Of a stretch of DNA of 6,256 bases, positions 6,250-6,256 are shown piece by piece (within the stretch, counting starts at the first letter, position 1; each line of letters opens with the position of its first letter). The notes below the pieces were generated by a model. It was not told where the DNA came from and made no database searches. It saw only the letters and a program-made list of their open reading frames with translations. The position numbers and the translations under genes are program-made. This stretch comes from an uncultured Treponema sp. (GTDB lineage Bacteria > Spirochaetota > Spirochaetia > Treponematales > Treponemataceae): assembly GCA_946538875.1 (NCBI GenBank), contig CAMNHD010000100.1, positions 1-6,256 of the forward strand, written 5' to 3'.

Positions 6250-6256
6250 GGCATTG

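Overview
The window looks like chromosomal DNA of a spirochete, most likely a Treponema of moderate GC content. This is inferred from the style of the predicted proteins: a chemoreceptor with a Treponema-like hairpin tip, and a long membrane-anchored TPR protein with the architecture of the spirochete flagellar collar protein FlcA. No rRNA, confident tRNA, CRISPR array, transposase or phage gene was seen.

Layout. (1) Positions 1-1757, minus strand: the first 585 residues of a methyl-accepting chemotaxis protein, whose C-terminus lies beyond the window edge. (2) Positions 1758-2052: a 295-bp divergent intergenic region. It holds an exact sigma-28-type -10 motif facing the chemoreceptor. It also holds a 153-bp imperfect inverted repeat that folds as a three-way junction, and an 18-bp perfect palindrome overlapping the -35 of a promoter that faces right. 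(3) Positions 2053-2874, plus strand: an unrecognised polytopic membrane protein, apparently without a Shine-Dalgarno sequence and possibly translated from a leaderless mRNA. (4) Positions 2882-3502, minus strand: a diacylglycerol/polyprenol kinase family protein (Dgk1/SEC59/VTE5-like). (5) Positions 3499-6237, minus strand: a 912-residue protein with a long acidic cytoplasmic tail, one membrane helix and about eleven TPR-like repeats, probably the flagellar collar protein FlcA or a relative.

Genes 4 and 5 overlap by four bases (ATGA) and are probably translationally coupled, with the large TPR gene first. The minus-strand pair converges on the plus-strand membrane gene, with only seven bases between the two stop codons. 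The chemoreceptor and the TPR protein both fit motility, and the sigma-28-like motif in front of the chemoreceptor fits control by the flagellar sigma factor. How the lipid kinase and the unknown membrane protein relate to motility is not shown by the sequence. The most unusual part is the intergenic region 1758-2052, which contains structure that no gene explains.
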